From Sisyra terminalis (Eukaryota > Arthropoda > Insecta > Neuroptera > Sisyridae), in contig OY292274.1 of the NCBI GenBank assembly GCA_958496175.1, positions 43,410,630 through 43,474,629 on the forward strand: 64,000 nucleotides of DNA. The letters run 5' to 3'. Numbering within the stretch: position 1 is the stretch's first letter; each line of letters opens with the position of its first letter. Below are positions 10,901 to 23,493 of this stretch, one piece after another. Below the pieces are notes generated by a model. That model was not told where the DNA came from. It made no database searches and saw only the letters and a program-made list of their open reading frames with translations. The translations under genes and the position numbers were made by a program.

Positions 10901-11160
10901 TCGCACCCGTCGTAGAATAAAGATACAACTAAAACAACAACAAAAAATTGAATTTTTCGACAAATTGTTAATAAAATTATTGCTATCTACGGAGTTCTCT
11001 AAAGCAGACGGAACATTGGTAATACCGTACGTGGTGGAAGAATATATTAGGGTTATCCTTCTATTCTACGTACAAAATAGACGGCTTCCTCATTGTAAAA
11101 CTGTTGTTAACTCAAAACTTGCAATTTTTGAGTTGTACCTTAATTCTACGACAGGTGCGA
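10901..11160. mobile_element. TA-type MITE, copy 1
   Basis: A terminal inverted repeat of ~31 bp begins TCGCACCCGTCGTAGAAT at the left and ends with the near-complement ATTCTACGACAGGTGCGA. TA follows the right end; the left flank is AA. A related, shorter copy at 43351-43547 has TA on both sides. Size and flanks fit a non-autonomous Tc1/mariner-type element. The internal open frame is not coding-like. Confidence 0.75.
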
Positions 11161-13774
11161 TATATGGATAAAAGTCGTGTTAATTAGGCTTTTTATAATT
11201 AAAGAATGGCTGGACCGATTTTCATGATTTGTGATTCGTTGGATTTTTCTACGCCTAGATTAGTAGAGTAACTATAAGAATATCTGAAAAATTATGAATA
11301 AAATGTGTTTTCATATAAATTAGGTTTGACATGTTCCTCAATTGTTTACTAACCTCACGCACACTTATACATTATTTGTAATCACTGATGGCTATGATTC
11401 GCAAAAAACGCATAGCAACCATTTGAGTTTGACTTTTTTATTTACTGAATTAGTTTAAGTGCCTAATTTGTAATTGAATTCCTATTTTATGTAATGTTAT
11501 TAATAAATCTTATTGTGAAAGTATTAGTACGATCATTACCGTCACATAAAAGACTTAATGTTTCCAATAACTCAATAAAATAATACCAATTCTCGTAATA
11601 TTTTTCATACTCATAGAATTACGCCTGAAATGGTGATAGGAGTTCAGGAATATTTTTTTTTTATATTTAGCAAATGCGTTAAATGTGTAGAGTAGTGAAA
11701 GGGTAGAAATTATTTATATAAAATCGGAAACAGAACTAAACACTACAAGAAAATCAAATCACTAAAACTATTATGGGTCCCAGATCACAAAAAGGGTCAT
11801 TAGAGAGTCAACAAACTAATTAAAAAGAAATATGTTTAAACATTCTTTTGCAAATTTAAAATCTGAAAAAGAACAATATATGTTCAAAGAAATGTACAAA
11901 GAAAATTTATACCAAAAGAAGAAAAAAATAATTCATCATACAACTCATAAGATGACTTAAAAACTAAGGTTTAGTACAAACTGCAGCACAGAAAGGATAA
12001 AAATAATTACCAGAATAAGATCGGGACATCATTGTAGCACATTCAAATAGTTAAATTGTACTAATGTAGAAAAGTGGGCCAACTTAACCACGTGCAGAAG
12101 TGTGAAATAATAAAAAAAGAAACAAATATTTTGTATATATAAAATTATTGAAAAAAGCAAAAACATTCCTAAAAAGCATCCAGTCAATTAAGTAATCTTT
12201 GTAAGTCTAAAAATTCATGCATGAGTGAGATTTTATAAATTTTTTTCTGCATATGATTTTTAATATATTCAATGTATTAAGGTTTTGAATATATGTAGGT
12301 TTGATTCAAAATATGTAAAATTAAATGTATATGTATTTAAAAAAACACTAAATTTGTTCTAATTTAGTATAAGATTACGTATTTATTTACATCCATGTAA
12401 TGAATATCATAATTTCTTGAAGATATCTTCATTTGCTATAGATTGAAAAGAGTCTTATTACATATAAAAACTTAAATTTTATTAGTATTATCTAATAGCT
12501 TTAATAATCGCTGTAAACTAAAGGCTTTAAATCTTATTTTTCTTATTATTTAAAGTAAGCTAATTTCCTGTACCATAAATATACAATGATACAATATATA
12601 AATAAACAATGTAACCGCTTATCAAAAAATAAATTCTTTTTATTTAGGAAAAAAGTATTTACGTCATAGAAAAGGAAACTTGAATATACCTATCCATATT
12701 AATAATTAAAAATGCGGCCATATTACCGATATCAATGAATTCCTTTTTGAAAACAAATTTTAGGAGATACGAAACTCACCTGATGCCCTTGTTATATATT
12801 AAAATTGAAATAAAACTGTATGTACCATTGATATATTCATAGTTACTTTACAAACTATATAAAAATATATATAAATAATGGAAACATACATGCTTTTAGT
12901 AGGGAATAAAATGTAGAAAACAAGGAATTAACAAATTTTATAAAACTGTCACAGTTTATATCTTCATCTTTATTCTCTTTATAGACTATAGAATGTCCTA
13001 GAACCATGACGGTGGATGACGATGATCCAAAATTTTCCCTTCTCAGATTTCAAATCCTGGATTGAGTCCTATTGCACCATTGGGCTAGTACATGTTTGAC
13101 GTCCAGAATGCTCTAACATGAGAATGCAAGTTTTTGGTTGGGTCTAATACTCTGTTTTCGAATTAACTCAAATCATATTAGATTTTCATCCAACTTGTTC
13201 CTGCAAATTTCATTTTATGTATAAGACAAATTTAATAATAGACTCTGCTAATATAACATGAAATGGAGAAACATCATACAATGACGAGTCTATAACACAA
13301 ATACCCCAAGAATTACTTAATTAGAGGCGTACAAATAGCTGCACTTATGTACTTACAGAAGAAACTGGAAAAACTACCAACGACACAATTTTTATTCTTC
13401 TCTTGTAAATAAATAAATTAATTATACCGAAAGTTGGTGACTGTTGGACGAAATTCACTCTCTATTTATTTATTTAACTTCGATATATTTATTTTGGCTA
13501 TATTTTTTTATCTCCCTGTTGTACTCCCCATTTAATAATGTACTATGTCTACTTCCCTTCATTCCAATAAGCCTTTTTACTCATTATTTCATAAAGCAAG
13601 CTAAAAATAACAAAGAAATAAATTTATTTAAAATAAGTAACTTTAAATATTTTTTTTGATTTAACTCTTCTTTTTATAATAGCACCTTAAGATACCTCTC
13701 TTAAGGGTTGCGGTCTTCCCCTATCTATTCTGTCAACTCATTCGCTTAATGTCCAGGGACAGGTTGTTAACCGA
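11161..13774. other. no gene recognised
   Basis: 2.6 kb of AT-rich DNA with no exon, RNA gene or clear repeat boundary seen. The 71-codon frame at 13444-13659 is hydrophobic and AT-driven. Confidence 0.35.
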
Positions 13775-14056
13775 TGTCGCGACAAAAAAAATTATAACAA
13801 ATACAGGTTTTTAAATCTCTTAATAAATATGTCTTTTTATTTAATTAATGAGTATTCCCAAGGCGAACATTTAGTAATATTTGTATAAAATAATATAGTT
13901 TCACTAGATTAGTTTTAATTTGTATGCAATAAATACTTTTTGATTATTTGGAATAAATGCACTTACTACACTACGAACAACTCCATCGATATAAGTTTAA
14001 TTTTTAATTGATACAAAAACATAGTCACATATAATTGGTGACCCCAGCTTGATCTA
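13775..14056 (+). mobile_element. possible degenerate LTR with tRNA-Trp-type primer site
   Basis: TGGTGACCCCAGCTTGATCT (from 14036) closely resembles the primer-binding site and first internal bases of LTR retrotransposons primed by tRNA-Trp (TGGTGACCCCGACGTG). The preceding ~260 bases, from a TGTCGCGAC at 13775, hold two AATAAA signals and could be a decayed LTR. No gag or pol follows and no second LTR was seen. Confidence 0.35.
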
Positions 14057-17000
14057 AATATTTACAAAAAGCAGGGTTGAATGTTTTCAAATAAAAGCAC
14101 TAGTAGTTCCATCAAATTTATAAAGTTTTGAAATATAATCCAACGTTTTAGTTCAGTTTTACATTATGTTTAATAATATAAAACGAGTTTATTTATTGAT
14201 GTTTCAATTTGTTTAATTGTGAATTTCAATTCTAGAATAGTGTTGGTAATCATTATGTAAATATACAAGTTAAATAAAAGTTCGATTTTATATTGTTCTG
14301 CTTAGTTTTCGAAAATCGGAAGATTAAAAATACACTGCTTACTGTTTTTGATTCATCCAATTTCAGTAAGTGTTTAGTAAGGTGTTCAAAATATCAAATC
14401 GACGCAGAAAAATGATAAGAGGATAGAATTTCCTAAACGTTCTTATTTTAATTTTACTTTTTTTTCCATTACTAAACAAAATGCAGACGTTTATTTTGAA
14501 TATATCATAATTAGTTAGATAGATGAAAAATTGGTGAGAATTTACTGCTTTCTTAAATGTCTTCACCTAGAAAAAACATATTTATATTTGTCTTACTATA
14601 CCGAGTTACTTTAGTTATCTTGTTTCAAGATTCTCAAATAATTCTGGGTTTGGAAAGAAGAAATATATCAATTTTCAAAGTTTTTATATGTTTATTATAA
14701 TATTTTATTTGATACAAACTTATATTTATGTGAATATTAATTTTCTTTAGGGCCCACCTAAAGTTAAACCTAGTTTGTTTGGTCCAAGTTAGCCTTCGAG
14801 TTTGACACTCCTGATGAACATGAATATGTGAGGGGGTGTAACTTATGTGAAAAAGAGACCAAATCATGTTATTTATACACTAAATAATAAAGCATTTAAT
14901 GTTATTTATTGGAATATATAATAGTAGATAAGTACCAATTAAAATTTTAATTTAAAATATAACGAATTTTATTTTTAAAAAATTAACAATCTTTGTATAT
15001 TACTGTTAAAGTTTCTGTTGTACGTGCAGGAATTTGATACCCGCACAATTCTCAACTCTTTTATTGGTAACAAAACTGAAAACCTCACACGTGACGTCAT
15101 TTGTACCGAACTCAATTCCTACGTCAATTTATGTGTTCGATGAGGTTGCAATTTTTTCAATCTACAAATTTAGGAATCAAGTTTCAAATACAATATTAGA
15201 CTTCAGCATGCAGAATTTACATGAAAATTTTAACAAAACATAAAAAATTCTATTAATTAACTCTTTTGAAAGAATATCTTTGTTTCCAATCTCTTTTGTA
15301 TACATAAAACCAACTCGGCAAATTATGATAAAAAAAAAGTAAAACTTTTGTTATTTTTCTATTCCTCTAAACAATCAAAGAAATTTTTTTAAACTGCTTT
15401 CATTATGGTTTGAGTAATTACTCTCATTATAACTAGCTATCATTTTTTAATCAAAAGATAAATGATAATCGCTATAATCGCTAGATTTAAAGTATCCCTG
15501 TTGAAAAATATATATTGAGGCCAAGTCAGACGATACCGGAATCCAGGAACCCACAAGATATTATTTCTCCTAGATAGAATTTTTCAGAAATAAATGATAT
15601 ACAGAAAAAGTAATATCAATTATATTCCGATAATTGCAGACTTGACCTCAACGGATATTGTCCTACGGGAATATTTTACACCTACAGATAACAACAATAA
15701 CCATCTTTTGTACCGAACAAATTATTATAAAACAGAATTAAAAAAAAATCAGAACTTTACATGTTCTCAACCTCTTATATGCAAAACGCATGTCTCCACT
15801 CTTATAAAATTCTAGATTGCAAATAAATTTCCAATAATAAAGCTATAATGTCTCCAGTTTGTTTCTCCCACACGTCTTTTTCACACAATAGGCTAACCAA
15901 TAGGCGCGGCTTAAAAAACATGGTTGCGTATTGTGTGCCAACAAAAATTTCCCATAAGTTTACAATGAGTTTGGGTTATTATTTCAATTTATTTTTATTT
16001 CCATTAAATGAAATTTTCGACTAGATTGAAAAAAATCTAGCCCAGAAACTGTTATTGGCCCAAAAAACAAATCTTGATGTATCCCATTTATCTACTAATA
16101 CGTGGTAAAGTATTGAAAATATAAGCAGTTACGTTGTGAGTTTTACAACTCACGAAATAAGAGCATCAGATTCGAAATTAGGAAAAAATGTTGGCTCTCA
16201 TTAACTATCATAACCATTTATAGCATAAAAAACTTTACTTTTTTATAAATGGATTTAATTTAATTACTTCCATTTCAATTAAAAAGCTGTATATGATTTT
16301 TAATTTATTTATTGTTAACTACTTGATAGCTGTATAACATATAGAAAAGAGTACACAAAAACTAGTACTTTTTTGCCACCAGACATCGTGACCAAAGTGG
16401 TGAATTAAGTGATCCAATAGATCAATCAAATATAAAATTATTTATCAGACACCTTTCATATAATTAAATTATAACAATTTAATGCGAATAATTAATTTGG
16501 TTGCATTAATTAAAGATCATCAGTTAAAGAAATCCCTTTTTTTTGATCCCCTATTGCATGATACTGTCAAACTTGGAAGATCTCTCCACTCTTTTGAATC
16601 TTCAATCAATTACACAATCAGTTTTGAAAAACATCGTAATAAAATATTTCAATTAAAAGTTTTTAATTTTCTAATCTTAATTTCACCGTAAAGCAACTTC
16701 TTAGCCAGTAATATTGGTAAGTTTTTCATTTATTCTGTCAAAGTATTTTTATTTCTCTAGTAATTTAATTCAAATCGAACGTTGGAAAGCGGACATTCTT
16801 TTTCTGAAGAACTTCTCTCCTCACCCTAACCCCATACCCTCCTATGTCACATTTTCGATAAACATAACTCCCTCTTCTCAAAAAAGATGTCTTAAACGAA
16901 TTTAAGCGCAAAAAATTCTTATATATACTGTATAACAGAACAAAAAAACTCTGAAGTGATTTAATGGCAGTACTGTATTAAGCTTTGTGTTTCTAAATAT

Positions 17001-17162
17001 CTCCTTTTATGTATCTTTTTCTATTTGTTCTGGCTAATCTCAGAAACTACTAAAACGATTTGATTTGGAAATGATTTTCACTAAAGGATGAACTGTTATT
17101 TTAGACAGGTTTTAGATAACTTCCAAAACTACTGAGCTATCTATTCTGTGCAACTAACATAC
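14057..17162. other. no gene recognised
   Basis: 3.1 kb of AT-rich sequence. 15882-15940 forms a hairpin (CACACAATA / TATTGTGTG) around a CCAAT-containing segment. 17035-17070 carries a phrase (CAGAAACTACTAAAACGATTT) like one in insect Helitrons. No supported gene. Confidence 0.35.
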
Positions 17163-17424
17163 TGTAACGTGAAGTCTCAAAACTGTATTGAGATGGCGTT
17201 TATTCGTTCTTTTAATTTCTTTTGGAAATAAATAATCACTTTCACACTTAACAATCACTTTATTACACTTGTATACACTTTTTATTTCACAATTACACTT
17301 GTCAACACAATCACTTAAATGACAATAATTACTTTTAATTCAAATCACTCTAATAATCGCTTTGTCGTAACGGAAATTCACAACTGAATTTCTATTGAGA
17401 ACTTTCAATTGGCTTGACTGAGCG

Positions 17425-17433
17425 CTTTATATA
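17425..17433 (-). promoter_or_regulatory. TATA box
   Basis: TATATAAAG on the minus strand, 14 bases from the nearest HSE. Confidence 0.7.
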
Positions 17434-17447
17434 CCCGCAACCTAACA

Positions 17448-17521
17448 TTCTAGAATATTCCAATGTTCGTGAACGTTCCACCACCTACTAGATGTTTCGA
17501 GAACAATCTATATGAACATTC
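17448..17521 (-). promoter_or_regulatory. array of four heat-shock elements
   Basis: On the + strand: TTCtaGAAtaTTC (17448-17460), TTCgtGAAcgTTC (17466-17478), TTCgaGAA (17496-17503) and GAAcaTTC (17514-17521). The first two are perfect three-unit HSF sites and the others two-unit sites. They sit directly upstream of the TATA box in minus orientation, as in heat-shock gene promoters. Confidence 0.8.
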
Positions 17522-17959
17522 GCATTGGTGGGAGAGAGATAGAAGTCATTCAGCGAACCGCGTGCCGGCATGGCACAAAGAGAGAGACAGACTTTATCCC
17601 TTTCTGTTACAATACGTTAAGCCATCTGTAGAATTGAAAAAAATCCTAACAAATCTGGCCACCAGAAATAAGGTTAACATGGAATAGATGCCAGGTCACA
17701 AATATTTTAACGTCGATAAATAGTTTATTTATAAATATTTATCCATTTATAGTCACTAAAATCATAATAAGAATAATGAAAGCACCGATGCATTTACTTG
17801 TCAAGGATCCGGAACATTATTCACAGACCTATAGCTTATGCTTGATGCCACAAAATTGGCAATGAAAAACACCATCAGAATGAGCTTATGAAAATCACTA
17901 CTCAGTATAGGAGAACATCACCGGACAAAAATACCTACAGTAAAAAGATTATGAGAATC

Positions 17960-18140
17960 CTTGAACCTAATAACTGAAATATTTATTTTACAAGAAAACA
18001 AGTCTTAGAGGTAACGCGTCTAATAACCGGACACGGTGAACTGAAGAAATACCTACAGACAATTGGAGTTCATGTGAGTGACCCACTGTGCTAATTCTGT
18101 CAGGCAGAGGACAAAACGGCTTTTCAGTTAGTGAAAAAGA
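17960..18140 (+). pseudogene. non-LTR retrotransposon ORF2 C-terminal remnant
   Basis: The frame from about 17992 reads RKQVLEVTRLITGHGELKKY, then LQTIGVHVSDPLC, a stop, and FCQAEDKTAFQ. This matches the conserved end of I/R1/Jockey-type LINE ORF2 proteins: ...LTGH-L--HL--IG, then a C-x2-C zinc-knuckle-like DPLC-FC and an E--T--H run. The stop inside DPLC*FC and the final H replaced by Q mark it as dead. Upstream sequence is too decayed to extend. Confidence 0.65.
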
Positions 18141-21100
18141 AATATTTTTCAAATCAAATCTTCTTTTATTGAGCATTATTGCTAAGTTTTGTATAGTATT
18201 GTTGTGCCTAGTATTTGTAAAAATATGAAGATGAACAACGGGGAAAGTCGTGACCAAGGTCGAGAGCTGAAAACAGCCGAGTTGCCATTCTGAGCCGTCT
18301 CTCTCCCACCTTATCTTTAGTAAGGATACACGATATAGATTTACTATTTCTACACGATCTGATGACGATCTCGATCTGAAACCTAACCAGGCCTAACATT
18401 TTTTCTTCGTTAAGTCTCGCTGTATGTCCTTACAAAAAGAGCTTCGCTCTAAAAACTAGACACTATTTGTTATTACAGAAAGAAATCTGTATACAATACT
18501 TATTGGAATCCTTGGTCTATCAAAAACCAAATGAACAATTCTAGCTGGAAAGGCCTAACCAGGATAAACATCACGCCTTAAATATAGCATTCATGTTGTA
18601 ATGGAAGTAACATTTTTAAATTGTCTTAGTGTTTATTTTTTAATAACAACTGTTTTAAAAAATTTTAACATAAAATTAAGATTAGTATATTCTTGAATTA
18701 TATCGCCCTATAATCAAGCATTTTTATTAAAGAAGGCAAAATACCGAACAGTGTTTGCAAGTATACTTTAAGATTACTTATACCACCCAAGTCAAGTGAT
18801 AGATTAGGTACGGCTATTTCGAAAGAAAAGTATTTCTACTTGTATGACTTAATACGGAAACTGGTAATATATTTATCTTAACAAATTTACTAAGCAATTA
18901 ATTTATAACGAATATTTGGGACTATATCTTAGTAGTATACTTTAAAGTTAAAAACCTATTGCAAAACATTTCTCATATACAAACGCTTGAACACTAATGT
19001 GTTGATTGATTTCTCTAATGTAATTGTTTTAATTATGTTTATGTTAAACAAATTAAATTCAAAATTAAACGTTGCTAATGTCATTAATAAACAGGCAATT
19101 TAATTAAAGATCCTTTTAATTTTAATTTTGTAAAATGGCTACGTATACAATTTAATAAAATTGTAATTGTTCGTTTAAATATGAAAAAATCCTTTCTGAA
19201 AGTTAATTTAATGAAGCTTTGTGGCATTTTATTTTGTACGTTCAGAAAATTAAAATTATTAACCCCATAAATTCGATTGATGACAAATATTGAGTTATTC
19301 GAGAAAATACCTTTCATGGAAATCTGGGAGTGCATGCCATTATTTCTTTGATGTTGAACGGTGTTTTTCCAATAATTACACTTACCATTAGGTTACGGAT
19401 ACTGGGGCATACAAGTATTTATTTTAATAATGCAATTATGTGAGCTATAATCAAAGTTGCAGACTGATAATGATGTTGGCACATAATTTCATTATCAACA
19501 TCAAAGTGAGTTACTAAACGTTTTGTTGGAACGCCACTGTCTCTCCATCGGTACTTCCTCCACATCATTTATTCCCATACGTAAATGTATAGTTATCTAC
19601 CGATATGATATTGTGGTTTACCTTTCTATTTATACATTAATAAATTAAAATTTTCCCTATTCTTCAACTTTGGTATACAAGCACGAACGTTTTAAATAGC
19701 GAGCTTTTAGACGACTAATTACGCATTTCCAAGATGCGACGCTTTCGCTGAGTCGTGAAGCATATTTTTTTTTGTAATATTTTAATCAAATTTTATGTAA
19801 AATATTCTTGATACATTACTGCTCATATAACCCAGCCTTATTTTGTTGTGGGAATAATTTCGTTGGAGGAACAATAGAAGAGAATGATGGCATTGGGTTT
19901 GGTTATAAAATACATTTGACATGGAGATACGCTTGAGTACCATCCATGAAACACAAAGTGATAGTTTCAATGTGTATCCGTCCGTCTATCTTTCTATTTC
20001 TATGTATCTGTTCAATACTATAGAAGATCTTTATTACAATATATCATTAGTTATATTATTAGCACCATTAACCGTGAGTCCTAACCCTTCCTGCTCCACC
20101 TATATTTAACGCACACAATGCACATGTGGATTATTTCGAAAAATCCTCAAACTAGGGAAACTTGGAATGTATTCATTGCTAAACCATTAATCAAAACGAA
20201 AATAGAAAAATATTGCCATAATTAATATCGAATTTACATCGCAGGAGTGATTTTTTTTTAAATTTGCACTCAACTCTTAATAGGCACATGCGGAAATGTG
20301 ATAATACTTCCGGTTTCGTATATGATCTAATGATGTTGGACAAAATAACCAAGTGGAACATGTGAATAACGCAGGCCCATACATACCTAGTTTTCAATGT
20401 TAAAACTATTTATTCAGGTCCCTTGTACATACTATTATTCATGGTAACAATATTTATTATTAAATCATAATCAGTAATCAGTTTCAGTTCAAACGAGACA
20501 CTACATCGCCATTCATTCACTTCATTCATTACTACATTTCAAATTTTGAACCAAGTCCATTGTAATGTTTTCAATTTCAACAATTCGGTTAACAATTGAG
20601 ACAATTGATATCTTAAATAAACGTTTTGTTTGACTTCTTTCTACTTTATACTACTACCTTCGTATTTTTGATTGGAGTTTCATTGAAGGTGAGTTTCAAA
20701 TTTTTATTTTTGTATAAAAAAAATAATTACTTTTTTCTAATATTTGGAGAAAAAATATTAAAATTATAGTCTACCTAATAGATTCATGTTTTTTTGTAAC
20801 AGTTATTAAACAAATAATTATTTTTAAGGAATAATTTTCTATTATCAGCAATAGCTATGTGTGTCAAATAAGGATATTTAAAAAGCTATGAAAAGAACAT
20901 TAGATATATATCTTTATAATTTTCAATTGTTCAGTTTATCAAGCGTCAAATTCTGATAAATTGTGAATACTTTGACGGTAAATAAACTGTTCATAGAAAT
21001 GCATTTTCTTTGCATTATTTATGAATTCAATTCTGTGTAAGTTGTTGGTATTTATTCTTCTCTTTTTTGTTGGTAACTCGGAATACGCGGATGTGAAAAT

Positions 21101-21856
21101 AAAACACAGATATTGAAAAAAGTAAACTGAATACTATTGCTGAAGTTATGCTTTTCATTGCCATATTTCCTCAAACTTGTTCTATTTTTATACAATATTT
21201 TTATGTTATTTTTTTTTTTTTTGAAACTTAGTACTAAAATTTTATCTAACCTACTATAAGTTTTGGTTCCTTCTAATTATCATTGTACAGTTATTAAGAA
21301 ATAGTACTTGTTGACCTTTATCTATATAGTATTGTTGCTAGTATATTATATGATATACTACCATTATCTATATAGTAATACTACTATGTATATTATTATT
21401 TTGTATTGCGAAAGAAGTTTTTCCTTAGATTTCATTATTTACTAGTTCATTCATTATGTCTCAAATATTTTCGGCGTTTAATTTATACTTTAAGGTATTC
21501 ATAACTAAATCTATATTTTAATTTATATCTGTATTCTTCATGGCTTGAATCTTATTTTTTCCTTGTCAAATAATATTCACACTAGTTACAGCATTTTAAT
21601 TAACATCCATTTTCTTTTTTACCTTTTCCAATTATTTGGGGTTCTATCATTTATTTACCTGCACTTAATTTTGAAATTTTAAATGAAAAACCTTCATAGT
21701 ACCTAATATTAGTCTAAAAATTGGCGAAGTTATCAAAGGTGAATTTAAAGAAAGCTGATTTTTTATATAACCTCTTTATCGATCTTTTGGTCAGCGTAAG
21801 GCCGGTATCCAGGGGATATCAATAAATGTTGCATTATTTGAACGCATCTTATTTTA
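18141..21856. other. no gene recognised; one donor-like site
   Basis: The first part may be LINE 3' sequence. The rest is AT-rich. At 20691 a segment ends TTGAAG|GTGAGT, a strong splice donor; a transcript exon (+ strand) could end here, but no matching acceptor or open frame was found. Confidence 0.3.
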
Positions 21857-22070
21857 TTTTTAGTTGTTATTTATCATCGCTTTATAACTACCAAAATTTT
21901 TAGCGACATTAGGATTAATATAAACTATAAATCGCTCCAAAACTAGCAGGTAATGGGTTCGATCCTCGTATCGTACAAATTTTCAATATTTCTCTATAAC
22001 GGATTTAATTAACCCTAGAGTCGCTAAAGGACTTTAGTAGTTATAAAGTGACGGAAAATAACAACTAAAA
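21857..22070. repeat. SINE-derived fold-back
   Basis: Outer arms (about 21857-21923 and 22003-22070) are reverse complements of the SINE 3' body (TTTTTAGTTGTTATTT...TTTAGCGAC). Between them lies a tRNA-half fragment with the B-box GGGTTCGATCCTCG on the + strand. The A-box is missing. The structure is two SINE tails facing outward around one promoter remnant. Confidence 0.65.
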
Positions 22071-23493
22071 AAATAATAATTTAAAGCTGATTGCAAAAAA
22101 ATTATTATTATTTTTTCCTGACATATATTTTATTTGGCAATCATAAACTTTTGAACACTCGCCGATTTTATAGTTCTATTTATGTGCCAGTTAAAATTTC
22201 CCAAAAGTATTTTAATGTCTGTGATTTTAATATGATATAATTTATTTTCTATTAAGTCAGAAATTAATTTGTCAAATAATAATTTGGTTGTAAAACTAAG
22301 AGCCAGACTGATTTAAAGCTGAAAATATTGCAATATATGCAGACATTCATAGAAATAGTTGTTAAATGAGCTAATTAGTAAGTAACAAAAAAAAGTTAAT
22401 TTTTGCTGCATTTTAGTTTAAAAACCAGAAATTGAAAGCTCCAAAAATTCAAAATAATCCAAATATACATTGTTTATTTCAAGTAGCGTTATTATCTCAA
22501 CTGAAAAAGGTATTCAATTCTGCATTGATTGTATCACAAAAACTAACGCGTCTTGATAGTCATCGTTAAAAATTTCACCGGAAATTTTCATCATGTAAAT
22601 ACGGTAGTGCTTTAGATAAGAAGTATCCAAGGTATGGAAAAAATTCATTGATATTTTTGTATCCTTTAATGTTACTGACTTCTCTGTCGTTTGTTATATA
22701 CGAAAGGCAGACTGGTACTCTTCGGATTTTTACAGCAATTTGTAACTCCTAAGTTTTCATTTTTTGAAGAAAGCTGGTATATTGCTTCACCTTATAAAAC
22801 CACGATAGAACTTTACTTGGCTTTAAAGTACTTTAAACTACTTTTACTTCTTTTATAAGTTCTTTACTAGAGCTACTTAGGATTTCGTACAATTCGTTGA
22901 TATTTATATATCTTCCATTGTTTCACACACCCATACTTACCTATAGTTTTAAAGATGAGTCTAAATCGTCAAAGTAACCGAGACCAATAACGAAAAATGA
23001 TTATGGATTATGGAGTAGCGTATGGGGCATTTCACGTGAAGCGGACAGCGAAAAAAAAGTGATCTTCTGAAATTTGTTCATATTTGGCATAATTGTACTT
23101 TTAGTAAGTATAAATGTGGATACAAAATATTTTTTTCGAATAATAATTATTTGCTAAGTTATACGCTTCTAAAGAATTGTCGTTTTTGAAATTCGTATTT
23201 TTTGAAAAAAAAATTTCGAATTAAATTTTTTTTTGACATATTTAATATGGCGGTTTAAATAGAAAATAAATTGTTCTTTCTAAATAAAAAATAAAACTGA
23301 TTTTTTTTATTTTTTTAATATAAAAAACCGGAAGTAAACTTTTCAAATCAGAATTTTAGTAACTTCGACCATTTTGATTTTTGATTTTTGTTTTTTTTTT
23401 ATTTCAAAATATAGCCTAATGTACACTTATGATACACCAGAAGTTTCATAATGGAATCTGCAATAGTTTAGGAGATAGGTGAATTATTATATT
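22071..23493. other. no gene recognised
   Basis: AT-rich DNA. 23000-23060 (GGGGCATTTCACGTGAAGCGG) looks like the edge of another repeat, but no boundaries were found. Confidence 0.3.

Larger units (their letters stand above)
17163..17679 (-). mobile_element. solo-LTR-like unit with heat-shock-type promoter
   Basis: Read on the minus strand the unit begins TGTTAACC and ends CGTTACA, the short inverted TG...CA ends of an LTR. In order it holds GA-rich tracts (17578-17590, 17531-17540), four HSF-type GAA/TTC clusters (17448-17521), a TATATAAAG box (17425-17433), a ~250-base A- and GTG-rich leader, and AATAAA signals (about 17281-17286). No target duplication, primer site or internal region was found at either edge. 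The alternative is a detached insect hsp70-type promoter and 5' leader: GAGA tracts, HSEs, TATA and leader are in that order, but no hsp70 coding sequence follows. Confidence 0.6.

Noticed and set aside
15882..15940. CCAAT-containing promoter hairpin
   Set aside because: An isolated CCAAT and a short hairpin without TATA or transcript evidence.
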